64,000 nucleotides of DNA from an uncultured Eubacteriales bacterium (GCA_900547165.1 URFZ01000005.1:1-64000); one strand, 5' to 3'; positions 23,692 through 33,117 are shown, counted from the stretch's first letter. Notes: generated by a model from the sequence alone, not told the origin. Translations and numbers: made by a program.

Positions 23692-26600
23692 ATGGCAAAC
23701 AGACGAAAGATTTCCATGGACGGTAACACCGCCGCCGCACACGTTGCGTATGCGTTTACGGAAGTTGCCGCAATCTATCCGATCACTCCCTCCAGCCCGA
23801 TGGCGGAAGTGACCGACACTTGGTCCGCGACCGACAAGAATATCTTCGGTGAACCCGCAAGAAATATTTTCGGTGAACGTGTCAAGATGATTGAGATGGA
23901 GTCCGAGGGCGGTGCCGCAGGTGCGGTTCACGGTTCTCTTGCCGCAGGCGCTTTGACAACGACCTACACGGCTTCTCAGGGACTTCTTCTTATGATCCCG
24001 AATATGTACAAGATCGCAGGCGAACTGCTTCCGAACGTTATTCATGTTTCCGCTCGCTGCGTTGCTTCTCACGCGCTGAATATTTTCGGCGACCACTCGG
24101 ACGTATACGCTTGCCGTCAGACCGGTTATGCTATGCTTGCCGAAACCAACCAGCAGGAGATTATGGACCTTGGCGCGGTTGCTCACCTTTCCACCATCAA
24201 GGGCAGAGTTCCGTTCCTTAACTTCTTCGACGGCTTCCGCACTTCTCACGAAGTTCAGAAGATCGAGGTTTGGGAGACCGAAGACCTTAAAGAAATGGTT
24301 GATATGGATGCTGTTAAAGCGTTCAGGCAGAGAGCGCTCAACCCCGAGCACCCCGTTCTCCGCGGCTCTGCCGAAAACGGAGACATCTTCTTCCAGCACA
24401 GAGAAGCCTGCAACTCTTATTACAATGCTCTTCCCGCAATCGTTGAAGAGTATATGGACAAGGTAAACGCAAAGATAGGCACGAACTACAAACTGTTCAA
24501 CTACTACGGTGCGGAAGACGCCGACCGCGTTATCATCGCGATGGGTTCCGTCTGCGACGTTGCGGAAGAAGTTATCGACTACATGAACGCTCACGGCGAA
24601 AAAGTCGGTCTTATCAAAGTTCGTCTTTACAGACCGTTCTGCGCCGACAGACTTGTTGCGGCTCTTCCGAAGACCGCAAAGAAAGTTGCCGTTCTTGACA
24701 GAACAAAAGAACCCGGTTCTTTGGGCGAACCCCTTTACCTTGACGTTGTTACTTCGTTTGCGACTCAGGGCGTGACCGGCGTTAAAGTTGTCGGTGGCCG
24801 TTACGGTCTCGGTTCGAAAGACACACCGCCGTCGTCCATATTCGCGGTTTACGAAAACCTTGCAAAAGATGAACCGAAAGCAAACTTCACCATCGGTATA
24901 GTTGATGACGTTACCGGACTTTCTCTTGAAGAGCACGCTTGCCCGGACACCGCTCCCGCAGGAACCGTTTCCTGTAAGTTCTGGGGTCTCGGCGGAGACG
25001 GAACCGTCGGTGCGAACAAGAACTCCATCAAGATCATCGGCGACCATACCGACAAGTACATTCAGGCTTACTTCCAGTATGACTCGAAGAAGACCGGCGG
25101 TGTTACAATCTCGCACCTGAGATTCGGCGACAAGCCCATCAAGAGCCCGTACTACATCACCAAGGCTGACTTTGTTGCTTGCCACAACCCCTCTTACATT
25201 CTTAAAGGCTTTAAGATTGTTAACGACGTTAAACCGGGCGGAACGTTCCTTCTCGACTGCCTCTGGAAGCCCGAAGAACTCGACGCGCACCTTCCCGCTG
25301 CCGTTAAGTCTTACATAGCCAACAACAACATCAACTTCTACATCATAAACGCTACGTCCATCGCAAAGAACGACGTCGGCAATATGAAAGTTAAGAACAC
25401 CGTTCTTCAGTCCGCATTCTTCGCACTTGCAAAACTCCTTCCCGCAGAAGAAGCGATCGGATATATGAAAGAAAAGGCTACCAAGTCTTACTCCAAGTTC
25501 GGTGAAGATGTTGTTGCACAGAACCACAAGGCTATCGAACTCGGCGCAAACGCATTTGTCAAAGTCGATGTTCCCGAAAGCTGGAAGAACGCAGACGTTA
25601 AACCCGTTGTTGAGGACGTTGAGGGCGACAGACCCGAACTCGTTAAATTCGTTAAAGAAGTCGTTATCCCCGTTGACAAAATGGACGGTGATTCGCTTCC
25701 CGTTTCCGCATTCGTCGATCACGTTGACGGTACGTTCCCGCAGGGCGCTGCCGCTTACGAAAAGAGAGGCGTTGCCGTATTTGCACCCATTTGGCATGAA
25801 GAGAACTGCATCCAGTGCAACAACTGCGCGTTTGTATGTCCGCACGCCGCTATCCGTCCGTTTGCAATGACAGAGGAAGAGGCTGCCAAGGCTCCCGCAG
25901 GCACAAAGTTTGCTCCGAAGCCTGTTCTCAAAACCACTTACAAATATAATCTTGCGGTAAGCCCGCTCGACTGCATGGGCTGTACGCTCTGCGTCAAGGC
26001 TTGCCCGGTTTCCAAGAAAGCCATTGCCGACGGAACTCCCGAAAAGGCTGCTCTCGTTATGGCAACTCAGGCTCAGGCTCTCGACCAGCAGGCAACTTTC
26101 GATTATGCTGTTGCAAATGTTTCCGAGAAGCCCGAAATAATCAACAACACCGTAAAGGGCAGCCAGTTCAAGCAGCCGTTGCTTGAGTTCTCCGGCTCCT
26201 GCGCGGGCTGTGCCGAGACTTCTTATGCTCGTCTCATCACGCAGCTTTTCGGCGAAAGAATGTACATCTCCAACGCGACCGGATGCTCCTCCATTTGGGG
26301 CGGTTCCGCACCCGCAACTCCGTACACCGTCAACACCGCCAGCAAGAGAGGTCCCGCATGGGCTAACTCGCTGTTTGAGGACAACGCGGAGCACGGTCTC
26401 GGAATATATCTCGGTCAGAAGACCATCAGAGAAAAACTTATCGGCTACGTTAAAGCGCTCCGCGAAAACGTTTCCGACGATGCAAAACTTGCGGTTATCG
26501 ACGCTTACCTTAATACCGTTGACGACGGCAAGGCAAACGAACAGGCAACGAAAGACCTTGTTGCGATGCTCGAATCCTGCGATTGCAACAACGAATACAG

Positions 26601-27294
26601 ACAGAAGATTCTTGACGAGAAAGATTACCTCTCCAAGAAATCCATCTGGATATTCGGCGGCGACGGCTGGGCATACGATATCGGCTTCGGCGGTCTTGAC
26701 CACGTTCTTGCTTCCGGCGAAGACGTAAACGTTATGGTATTCGATACCGAAGTTTACTCCAACACCGGCGGACAGGCTTCCAAGGCTTCCAACATCGGTC
26801 AGGTTGCGCAGTTCGCGGCGGCAGGCAAGGCGATAGGCAAGAAGAACCTTGCGGAAATCGCAATGTCTTACGGCTACGTTTACGTTGCACAGGTTGCCAT
26901 GGGCGCGGATAAGAGCCAGCTTCTCAAAGCACTTACCGAGGCTGAGGCATACCACGGACCTTCCTTGATCATCGGCTACGCTCCCTGCGAAATGCACGGT
27001 ATCAAGAAGGGCGGCATGCAGAACTGCCAGGACGAGATGGAAAAGGCTGTCAAGGCAGGTTATTGGCAGATGTTCAGATTCAACCCCGCGCTCAAAGCGG
27101 AAGGCAAGAATCCGTTCTCGCTCGACTGCAAAGAGCCCACGGCTGACTATATCGACTTCATCAAGAATGAAGCACGTTACAGCCGCTTGACCCAGCAGTT
27201 CCCCGACAGAGCAGAAAAACTCTTCGAACTTGCGGCTGAAAAGGCAAAAGACAAGTTCAAGAGACTTGAAAACTACGGTAAACTCTACGAATAA
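23692..27294 (+). CDS. nifJ: pyruvate:ferredoxin (flavodoxin) oxidoreductase
   Basis: 1200 residues, the single-chain form. The N-terminal domain opens with MDGNTAAAHVAYAFTEVAAIYPITPSSPMAE. Two 4Fe-4S ferredoxin motifs are at about residues 706 (CIQCNNCAFVCPHAA) and 762 (CMGCTLCVKACPVSK). The thiamine diphosphate domain has CAGCAETSY, then GDGWAYDIGFGG and NTGGQASKAS. The enzyme converts pyruvate and CoA to acetyl-CoA, CO2 and reduced ferredoxin, the main pyruvate route in anaerobes. It has its own promoter, a GGAGG site and a 16-bp terminator stem. An equally long antisense frame is a codon-bias artefact. Confidence 0.98.
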   Translation: MANRRKISMDGNTAAAHVAYAFTEVAAIYPITPSSPMAEVTDTWSATDKNIFGEPARNIFGERVKMIEMESEGGAAGAVHGSLAAGALTTTYTASQGLLLMIPNMYKIAGELLPNVIHVSARCVASHALNIFGDHSDVYACRQTGYAMLAETNQQEIMDLGAVAHLSTIKGRVPFLNFFDGFRTSHEVQKIEVWETEDLKEMVDMDAVKAFRQRALNPEHPVLRGSAENGDIFFQHREACNSYYNALPAIVEEYMDKVNAKIGTNYKLFNYYGAEDADRVIIAMGSVCDVAEEVIDYMNAHGEKVGLIKVRLYRPFCADRLVAALPKTAKKVAVLDRTKEPGSLGEPLYLDVVTSFATQGVTGVKVVGGRYGLGSKDTPPSSIFAVYENLAKDEPKANFTIGIVDDVTGLSLEEHACPDTAPAGTVSCKFWGLGGDGTVGANKNSIKIIGDHTDKYIQAYFQYDSKKTGGVTISHLRFGDKPIKSPYYITKADFVACHNPSYILKGFKIVNDVKPGGTFLLDCLWKPEELDAHLPAAVKSYIANNNINFYIINATSIAKNDVGNMKVKNTVLQSAFFALAKLLPAEEAIGYMKEKATKSYSKFGEDVVAQNHKAIELGANAFVKVDVPESWKNADVKPVVEDVEGDRPELVKFVKEVVIPVDKMDGDSLPVSAFVDHVDGTFPQGAAAYEKRGVAVFAPIWHEENCIQCNNCAFVCPHAAIRPFAMTEEEAAKAPAGTKFAPKPVLKTTYKYNLAVSPLDCMGCTLCVKACPVSKKAIADGTPEKAALVMATQAQALDQQATFDYAVANVSEKPEIINNTVKGSQFKQPLLEFSGSCAGCAETSYARLITQLFGERMYISNATGCSSIWGGSAPATPYTVNTASKRGPAWANSLFEDNAEHGLGIYLGQKTIREKLIGYVKALRENVSDDAKLAVIDAYLNTVDDGKANEQATKDLVAMLESCDCNNEYRQKILDEKDYLSKKSIWIFGGDGWAYDIGFGGLDHVLASGEDVNVMVFDTEVYSNTGGQASKASNIGQVAQFAAAGKAIGKKNLAEIAMSYGYVYVAQVAMGADKSQLLKALTEAEAYHGPSLIIGYAPCEMHGIKKGGMQNCQDEMEKAVKAGYWQMFRFNPALKAEGKNPFSLDCKEPTADYIDFIKNEARYSRLTQQFPDRAEKLFELAAEKAKDKFKRLENYGKLYE

Positions 27295-27324
27295 TCTTTG
27301 ATTATAAGTTGAGAAAAGCATAAT

Positions 27325-27359
27325 CCAAAGCCCCGACGGTATGACCGTCGGGGCTTTGG
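27325..27359. terminator. terminator between nifJ and the GH20-like gene
   Basis: A 16-bp perfect stem CCAAAGCCCCGACGGT and complement with a 3-base loop. Confidence 0.85.
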
Positions 27360-27396
27360 ACTTTTATATTATATAATGTAAATATATATATGCTTT

Positions 27397-29010
27397 TTAG
27401 AGAATATTTGCCGATGAGTTCATTCTCCATGATTGGTAGCAAATCGCGCCCGGTTTGAAGTCTGCGCCGTTGCCGTGGAGATCGAGCAAAGGCTCTTCAA
27501 GTTCGTCTATCTTGTCTGTTTTGCCCTCGGCATAGTCGCGGAGCATTTGTCCGCAATGTTCAACGCGCTTTATAAGACCGCCTATTCGGATGTCCTGAAC
27601 TTCAAAGCCCTGACCTTTGTTTTCTTTGTACCATTGCTCTTTGTACGCTTCATGGAATGCGTTGAGTTTCTTTTGCAGTTTTTTGCAGTTATCCGCTTCC
27701 GCAAGCAATGCGGCTTTGTCTTTTGCGGAATACGCCGCGCGGATACGTTGACCGAGATTCGCTTTTATTGCAAGCGCATCGCAAAGCGTGTAAAGAGTTC
27801 TGAAAAGATATCCCCATTCGGGTTCGTTTTTGGCGTATACGAGTTTTCTTGCCGCTTTTGCGAATTTTTCGCCCTCGTCGCCGACAAGTGTTGAGTCAAG
27901 TATGCCCATAAACGGGTCGTTGAAAAGCAGATATTTTTCGGTGTTTTTAATTCCGTCCGCGTTTTTGTTCGGGCTGTCGGGCAGGTCAAGAAGCATAAAT
28001 CTGTCAAAAGAGATTCCGAAAGTGTTTTTGAAATCCTCTTTTATCTGCGCCTTGTTTGTGATACCTTTTGCGATTTCCGCAGCATAGAAAAGCGAGGGCA
28101 GAAGCGAAAACTTGGAGCATTCTCCGCCGTCGTCGCCCCACATCGTCAGAAATACGTCTTTGACGCTGTGCTTTATACAGGCGCCGAGCGCCGCTTTCGT
28201 CGAACGCATGCTGTATTCGTTGTGCGCCGCATATCCGACCCATGTCCAAAGTCCGCCCGCGAACCACGTTCCGTCCTTTATCTTCGCGTGCGCGGAAAGC
28301 ATTTTGTCATAGTGTTTTCTGTCCGTCGAATAATAATCCCAGTATATGAGCTCGACGTTGTCGGGTATTTGTTCTTTTACGCTTTCATCAATCTTCGCGT
28401 TTGACCTGTAATAATCTCCCGCCGCAAGACGGAAGAACATATCCGACCAAATAAGAAGCGTCAGACCGTATTTTTTGCCTATTCCCGAGACCTTTTTAAT
28501 ATGCTCGATAAGGATCTTGACCTTGTCGGTGTCTCCGTGCAGATCGTAATATCTGCCGCGACCTATCATATGCGCTTCGTCCATTCCGATGTTGACGATT
28601 TTTGTCGAATACGAGGCGGCGACGGACGCGAACATTCTGTCTATCAGTTCATAAGTCCTGTCTTCGCCCGCAAGCAGTATGTCCGCCGTGTCGATAATGG
28701 GCGCGAACGCCGGCCAGCGAACTATTCCGTTAACGTGCGCAAGCGTCTGAATGCATGGAATGAGTTCCACGCCGCGCTCTTTTGCGAAAGCGTCAACTTC
28801 TTTGATTTCGGCTTGCGAGTATCTGCCGCGGAGATAGCCGAAATAAGGCTCTTCGGGAATTTCATAGGTGTCTTCGGTGTAAAGCAGAACCGTATTGAAC
28901 CCTATCTTTGCGCAGATATCTATCCACTTTTTAAGCGAGTTCACATTCATGACCGCATTGCGGGAACAGTCAAGCATAGTTCCCATGCGGCGAAAAGGCG
29001 TTTCGTTCAT
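27397..29010 (-). CDS. GH20-like beta-N-acetylhexosaminidase (intracellular)
   Basis: 537 residues with no signal peptide. Barrel segments of GH20 type are visible: MLDCSRNAVMNVNSLKKWID, GFNTVLLYTEDTYEIP, ELIPCIQTLAHVNGI, and near residue 143 NIGMDEAHMIGRG, where Asp-Glu is the expected catalytic pair. Later elements include LIWSDMFFR, YWDYYSTDRKHY and FAGGLWTWVGY. The family removes terminal N-acetylhexosamines from glycans. I start at the ATG at 29010, with AAAGGAAA upstream, rather than a longer frame to 29115. The gene has its own promoter with an overlapping palindrome, so it is likely induced by its sugar. Confidence 0.85.
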   Translation of the reverse strand: MNETPFRRMGTMLDCSRNAVMNVNSLKKWIDICAKIGFNTVLLYTEDTYEIPEEPYFGYLRGRYSQAEIKEVDAFAKERGVELIPCIQTLAHVNGIVRWPAFAPIIDTADILLAGEDRTYELIDRMFASVAASYSTKIVNIGMDEAHMIGRGRYYDLHGDTDKVKILIEHIKKVSGIGKKYGLTLLIWSDMFFRLAAGDYYRSNAKIDESVKEQIPDNVELIYWDYYSTDRKHYDKMLSAHAKIKDGTWFAGGLWTWVGYAAHNEYSMRSTKAALGACIKHSVKDVFLTMWGDDGGECSKFSLLPSLFYAAEIAKGITNKAQIKEDFKNTFGISFDRFMLLDLPDSPNKNADGIKNTEKYLLFNDPFMGILDSTLVGDEGEKFAKAARKLVYAKNEPEWGYLFRTLYTLCDALAIKANLGQRIRAAYSAKDKAALLAEADNCKKLQKKLNAFHEAYKEQWYKENKGQGFEVQDIRIGGLIKRVEHCGQMLRDYAEGKTDKIDELEEPLLDLHGNGADFKPGAICYQSWRMNSSANIL

Positions 29011-29062
29011 TTTAGTTTCCTTTCGGTACAGCGTTCGGAGAACCGAACTTTGGTTTGTCTTG

Positions 29063-29115
29063 ATTGAGTTGTACTCAATTAAATCAAGTATAACATACCT
29101 GATATTAAAAATCAA
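29063..29115 (-). promoter_or_regulatory. promoter and palindromic operator of the GH20-like gene
   Basis: On the minus strand, TTGATT (29115-29110), 17-bp spacer, TATACT (29092-29087). A perfect palindrome ATTGAGT-ACA-ACTCAAT (29079-29063) lies just downstream of the -10 box, over the expected transcription start. This is where a repressor (GntR- or LacI-type) would bind. The regulator is not in the window. Confidence 0.6.
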
Positions 29116-29162
29116 GGTTAAAATGTAATTTTGACAAAATATAAAAATATGAAGAAAGGGTA

Positions 29163-29191
29163 TTGCAAATCGCGAGAATTTGTGGTAATAT
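29163..29191 (+). promoter_or_regulatory. promoter of tRNA-Pro
   Basis: TTGCAA (29163-29168), 17-bp spacer, TAATAT (29186-29191), 15 bases before the tRNA. Confidence 0.65.
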
Positions 29192-29205
29192 ATTTAGGCT
29201 GACAT

Positions 29206-29282
29206 CCGGGCGTAGCGCAGTTTGGTAGCGTGCTTGAATGGGGTTCAAGAGGCCGCTGGTTCAAGTCCAGTCGCTCGGACCA
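29206..29282 (+). tRNA. tRNA-Pro (anticodon GGG)
   Basis: A complete cloverleaf of 77 bases. The acceptor strand CCGGGCG pairs with CGCTCGG (one G-U), followed by A and encoded CCA. The anticodon arm is CTTGA-ATGGGGT-TCAAG, giving GGG. The T-arm is GCTGG-TTCAAGT-CCAGT. The gene is followed by its own terminator. Confidence 0.95.
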
Positions 29283-29284
29283 TG

Positions 29285-29324
29285 AAAAATCCGCTTTTGT
29301 TGATTTTGACAAAAGCGGATTTTT
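29285..29324 (+). terminator. terminator of tRNA-Pro
   Basis: A 16-bp stem AAAAATCCGCTTTTGT and complement with an 8-base loop, ending in TTTTT. Confidence 0.85.
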
Positions 29325-29385
29325 CGAATTAAACTGTTTTTTTCAGTTGTAGTTATTATAATATGTATATTCGGAGGATCTTATT

Positions 29386-29667
29386 ATGGCTCAAATAACG
29401 ACCGAGGCAATAACCAAATGGGTTGCGGGAAAAGGTAAATGGCTCAATTTTTCGTTGACGATGTGCGGCGCATATCTCAAAGACGGCGAAGTGACTTTTT
29501 ATCATCAGTTTCAGGGGCAGGGCACGGATGTGAATGTTCTTGACAAGACGTATGACAAAATAACCGACCTGACGGAAGTTATCAATAACTATGCAAAGGG
29601 TTTGACCACAAAAGAGCAGACCGTTGAAATCGTTGAGGGAAAAATCAATGAGGAACTTCTTGCATAG
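29386..29667 (+). CDS. 93-residue hypothetical protein
   Basis: A soluble protein (MAQITTEAITKWVAGKGKW...) with a beta-rich middle (TMCGAYLKDGEVTFYHQFQGQG) and a helical C-terminus (QTVEIVEGKINEELLA). GGAGG is 9 bases before the ATG, so translation is likely. It stands alone between tRNA-Pro and the amino-acid transporter, each of which has its own promoter. I do not recognise a family. A weak A/T hairpin (about 29696-29724) lies downstream. Confidence 0.6.
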   Translation: MAQITTEAITKWVAGKGKWLNFSLTMCGAYLKDGEVTFYHQFQGQGTDVNVLDKTYDKITDLTEVINNYAKGLTTKEQTVEIVEGKINEELLA

Positions 29668-29795
29668 TGTGTTCGATGGTTTGAGTAAGTTCTGCATAAA
29701 TGATAAAATTTAATTTTTATGCTATAAAATGTATAAAATTCACTTTTAGTTTGCAAAAACGCAGTCGTAAACCGTGTTTTGTTTCATTTTCTTGA

Positions 29796-29824
29796 TTGAC
29801 TTATGCATAAATATGTGGTATCAT
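29796..29824 (+). promoter_or_regulatory. promoter of the amino-acid ABC transporter operon
   Basis: TTGACT (29796-29801), 17-bp spacer, TATCAT (29819-29824), about 35 bases before the binding-protein start. Confidence 0.8.
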
Positions 29825-29859
29825 ATATGCATCAAAAATCAAAAACGAGGTATGAGAAA

Positions 29860-30669
29860 ATGAAAAAGTTTATTGCAGTTGTTTTGATTGTCGCTGTTTT
29901 TGCGACACTCGGACTTACCGCTTGCGGTTCAAAAAACGATAACACGGCGACCACTACGGCTCCCCAGGGAACAAGCGGTGAGACAAAGGCTACCGTAAAG
30001 ACCGCAAAAGACGGTGTTCTTACGATGGTTACAAACGCAGAGTTCCCGCCGTATGAATATTACGACGGCGACAAGATCGTAGGCATCGACGCGGAAGTTG
30101 CTCAGCTTATTGCCGAAAAACTCGGGCTTACTCTTGAAATCGTGGACGGCGACTTCAACGCGGTCGTTCCCGGTGTTCAGAGTAATAAATACGATATGGG
30201 TATGGCGGGTCTTACCGTTAACGAAGACCGTTTGAAGAGTGTTGATTTCACAACTTCATACGCAAAAGGTATTCAGGTAGTTATCGTTAAAGAAGATTCC
30301 GGAATTGAATCCATTGATGACCTTGCAGGAAAGAAGATAGGCGTTCAGGAAACAACCACCGGCGATATTTACGCTTCCGATGATTTCGGCGAAGACAACG
30401 TTATTAGATATGCGAACGGTGCGGTTGCCGTTGAAGCGCTCAAAGCAGGCAAAGTTGACTGCGTTATCATAGACAACGAACCCGCAAAGGCTTACGTTGC
30501 CGCTAACGAGGGCTTGAAGATACTTGAAACGTCTTATGCCGATGAAGATTACGCAATAGCGGTTTCGAAAGACAATCCGGAACTCAAAGACGCCATAGAC
30601 GCGGCGCTCAAAGAACTTATCGCAGACGGCTCTTTGCAGAAGATAGTTGACAAATACATCCCCGCATAA
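29860..30669 (+). CDS. polar amino-acid ABC transporter substrate-binding lipoprotein
   Basis: 269 residues. Signal peptide with lipobox LTAC (Cys at residue 22), a Thr-rich linker, then the SBP family 3 fold: LTMVTNAEFPPYEYYDGDKIVGIDAEVAQLIAEKLG, GMAGLTVNEDRLKSVDFTTSY and GKKIGVQETTTGDIYA. The family binds Gln, Arg, His, Cys or related amino acids and hands them to the membrane permease. The exact substrate cannot be told from sequence alone. It is the first gene of a three-gene operon. A hairpin after it (30692-30718) could keep the binding protein in excess over the permease. Confidence 0.93.
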   Translation: MKKFIAVVLIVAVFATLGLTACGSKNDNTATTTAPQGTSGETKATVKTAKDGVLTMVTNAEFPPYEYYDGDKIVGIDAEVAQLIAEKLGLTLEIVDGDFNAVVPGVQSNKYDMGMAGLTVNEDRLKSVDFTTSYAKGIQVVIVKEDSGIESIDDLAGKKIGVQETTTGDIYASDDFGEDNVIRYANGAVAVEALKAGKVDCVIIDNEPAKAYVAANEGLKILETSYADEDYAIAVSKDNPELKDAIDAALKELIADGSLQKIVDKYIPA

Positions 30670-30691
30670 ACGGCGGATAAACACAAAATGA

Positions 30692-30718
30692 ATATGGGCG
30701 GATGATCTCCGCCCATAT
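30692..30718 (+). terminator. hairpin between binding protein and permease (partial terminator)
   Basis: The inverted repeat ATATGGGCGGA/TCCGCCCATAT with a 5-base loop, followed by TT only. It may stabilise the upstream mRNA or attenuate downstream genes. Confidence 0.5.
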
Positions 30719-30749
30719 TTCGGGTATTATAAAAGGGGTTAAATCTATA

Positions 30750-31532
30750 ATGTTTGAAGGCATCGGAGCGTTCTTTTCACGCTTGTGGACGGATATTTCG
30801 GGCTGGTTTGTCAATCTTTACGACCAGTTCTGTTTTGTCTTTGTCGAAAAGGACAGATATAAACAGATGTTTACCGGTCTCGGAAATACGCTGAAAATAA
30901 CAGGCGGCGCATTGCTTGTGGGTATCGTTATCGGTATCGTTGTTGCGGCAATACGTTCTTCATACGACAAGAATAAGGAAGATTTGAAGAAAAAGGGCGG
31001 CGCGGGTCGCTTCTTTATGGGACTTCTGAACGGAATATGCAAAGTCTATCTGACGGTTATCCGCGGAACTCCCGTTGTGGTTCAGTTGATGATTTCCTAT
31101 TTCCTTATCTTTGTTTCCGCGCAAAACGGCGTTTTGGTCGGTATTTTCGCGTTCGGTATAAACTCCGGCGCATACGTCGCGGAAATATTCCGCGGCGGCA
31201 TTATGTCCGTTGACGAGGGACAGTTTGAGGCTGGACGAAGCCTCGGGTTCGGCTATGTGGGCACGATGTGGCACATTGTTCTTCCTCAGGCTTTCAAGAC
31301 AGTTTTACCCACGCTGTGCAACGAATTTATCGCGCTTTTGAAAGAAACTTCCGTTGCGGGTTATGTCGGTGTTATCGACCTGACCAAGGCGGGAAACGTA
31401 ATAGCGGGCAGAACCTATCAGTATTTTATTCCGCTGATAACGGTTGCAATTATTTATCTTGCCATCGTTATGATAATGAGTTGGCTTTCGGGCAAACTCG
31501 AAAGGAGGTTGCGTAAGAGTGATAGAAGTTAA
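30750..31532 (+). CDS. polar amino-acid ABC transporter permease
   Basis: 260 residues with several membrane helices and the HisM/GlnP-type loop. Visible features are LGNTLKITGGALLVGIVIGIVVAAIRSS, VIRGTPVVVQLMISYF, NSGAYVAEIFRGGIMSVDEGQFEAGRSLG (the EAA-type coupling loop) and LPTLCNEFIALLKETSVAGY. I start at 30750 because the longer frame begins inside the hairpin at 30702. The gene overlaps the ATPase gene by 14 bp. It forms the channel of the transporter. Confidence 0.92.
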   Translation: MFEGIGAFFSRLWTDISGWFVNLYDQFCFVFVEKDRYKQMFTGLGNTLKITGGALLVGIVIGIVVAAIRSSYDKNKEDLKKKGGAGRFFMGLLNGICKVYLTVIRGTPVVVQLMISYFLIFVSAQNGVLVGIFAFGINSGAYVAEIFRGGIMSVDEGQFEAGRSLGFGYVGTMWHIVLPQAFKTVLPTLCNEFIALLKETSVAGYVGVIDLTKAGNVIAGRTYQYFIPLITVAIIYLAIVMIMSWLSGKLERRLRKSDRS

Positions 31533-32250
31533 GAATCTTTATAAGTCGTTCGGCAAAAAGAATGAAATCGAAGTTCTGAAAGGGATAACCAAAACTATCA
31601 ATAAGGGCGACATCATTTCTATCATCGGTCCTTCCGGTTCTGGCAAAAGCACGTTTTTGCGCTGTCTGAATCTGCTCGAAATGCCGACCTCCGGCTCTGT
31701 TACATTCGAGGGCGTTGATATAACCGACCCGAAAACAGATATAAATCTGATGAGACAGGAAATGGGAATGGTCTTCCAGCATTTCAATCTGTTTCCTCAC
31801 AAAACAATACTCGAAAACATAACGCTTGCTCCGCAAAAATTGAGAAAAATTCCAAAACAGCAGGCGGTCGAGAACGCATTGGACTTGCTCGCTTCCGTCG
31901 GACTTGCCGATAAAGCGGACGCATACCCTTCACAACTCTCGGGAGGTCAGAAACAGCGTGCGGCTATTGTCCGTGCCATGGCAATGAATCCGAAAGTAAT
32001 GCTTTTTGACGAGCCCACCTCGGCGCTTGACCCCGAAATGGTCGGCGAAGTTCTCGACGTTATAAAGCGTCTTGCGGACGGCGGTATGACGATGCTTATC
32101 GTAACCCATGAGATGGGCTTTGCGCGCGAAGTTTCAAACAGACTTTTCTTTATAGATGAGGGCGTTGTTCTTGAGGATGCCGATCCGAAAGTTTTTTTCG
32201 AAGCGCCGCAGACCGAACGCGCTCGGAACTTCTTGAAAAAGGTGCTTTGA
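31519..32250 (+). CDS. polar amino-acid ABC transporter ATP-binding protein
   Basis: 243 residues. Walker A GPSGSGKSTFLRCLNLLE, Q-loop MVFQHFNLFPHKT, signature LSGGQKQRAAIVRAMA, Walker B VMLFDEPTSALDPEMVGEVL and the switch TMLIVTHEMGFA are all intact. The start is GTG with GGAGG 10 bases upstream. It is GlnQ-like and powers import by the two genes before it. Confidence 0.95.
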   Translation: MIEVKNLYKSFGKKNEIEVLKGITKTINKGDIISIIGPSGSGKSTFLRCLNLLEMPTSGSVTFEGVDITDPKTDINLMRQEMGMVFQHFNLFPHKTILENITLAPQKLRKIPKQQAVENALDLLASVGLADKADAYPSQLSGGQKQRAAIVRAMAMNPKVMLFDEPTSALDPEMVGEVLDVIKRLADGGMTMLIVTHEMGFAREVSNRLFFIDEGVVLEDADPKVFFEAPQTERARNFLKKVL

Positions 32251-32251
32251 T

Positions 32252-33058
32252 ATGGGAAAATTCAGCGGTTATCTTATGGTCAGCGACCTTGACAAAACCT
32301 TTTTTGCCGAGGGAACGGATATTCCTCCCCGCAACATTGAAGCCGTAAAATATTTTATTGAAAACGGCGGAAAATTTACTCTTGCGACGGGCAGAGGTGC
32401 TGTTGCCGCAAAAATTATTGCCGCGGATATTCCGCAGAACGCTCCCGAGATACTCTTCAACGGCGCGATGCTTTACGATATGGCAAGGGAAGAGGTTATC
32501 GAGCAACACGGAGTGAATACTCCCGATATGGTTTCTCTTATGCACTCGATAATCGAAAAATATCCCGATATAATGCTTGTTGTTTTCAAGAACGACAAAA
32601 TGTATTGCATATCCGAAAAGTGCGACCAACGGGTTGTCGAAGCGTTGAAAAACCCTGCAATTATGATAAATGTAGATGATTTGCCTCTTCCGTGGTTCAA
32701 GGTACTTTGCGTTGAAAAGGACTCTGTTTTGCGCGAACTTCAACCGTTTGTCGAGAGTTTCGGCTATCCGGATCTGCGATTTGTCAGAAGCACACCGATA
32801 CTTCTTGAAGTTGTCGGAAAGGACAACAACAAGGGCTTTGGTCTGACAAACCTTGCGTCGAGGCTCGGAATAGATATGAAAAAAACGATTGCGGTCGGAG
32901 ACTTTTTCAATGACGAACCGATGTTCAAAGTTGCGGGAAGGGTATTTCTTCCCGAAAACGCCGCAGAGGAACTGAAACATTACGGGACGGTCGTTTGTGA
33001 CCATATGCAGGGAACGCTCGGCGACGTTGTCGAGATCCTTGACAGGGAACTTTCCTGA
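32252..33058 (+). CDS. HAD-superfamily Cof-type hydrolase
   Basis: 268 residues. Motif I is MVSDLDKTFFAEG (DxD nucleophile pair). The cap domain follows (TGRGAVAAKIIAAD...), motif III Lys is in KDNNKGFGLTNLA, and motif IV is VGDFFNDEPMFKVAG. These enzymes dephosphorylate sugar phosphates or similar small metabolites; the substrate is not predictable. It begins 2 bp after the ATPase stop, with AAGGTG upstream, so it is in the transporter operon. The final terminator is at 33083-33117. Confidence 0.9.
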   Translation: MGKFSGYLMVSDLDKTFFAEGTDIPPRNIEAVKYFIENGGKFTLATGRGAVAAKIIAADIPQNAPEILFNGAMLYDMAREEVIEQHGVNTPDMVSLMHSIIEKYPDIMLVVFKNDKMYCISEKCDQRVVEALKNPAIMINVDDLPLPWFKVLCVEKDSVLRELQPFVESFGYPDLRFVRSTPILLEVVGKDNNKGFGLTNLASRLGIDMKKTIAVGDFFNDEPMFKVAGRVFLPENAAEELKHYGTVVCDHMQGTLGDVVEILDRELS

Positions 33059-33082
33059 TTATAAAATTCAATATGTGTATTT

Positions 33083-33117
33083 ACCGACAGAGAGGAAAAC
33101 CTTATCTGTCGGTTTTT
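33083..33117 (+). terminator. terminator of the transporter operon
   Basis: The stem ACCGACAG/CTGTCGGT followed by TTTTTG. The rest of 33118-33327 is AT-rich and shows nothing else. Confidence 0.75.

Noticed and set aside
23677..27321. 1214-codon minus-strand ORF opposite nifJ
   Set aside because: It lies fully antisense to nifJ, has no recognisable domain and no ribosome binding site. Strong codon bias on the sense strand leaves few stops on the other strand.
29118..29312. minus-strand ORF containing LDLNQRPLEPHSS across tRNA-Pro
   Set aside because: This phrase is a well-known false translation of tRNA genes. The region is a complete tRNA with promoter and terminator.
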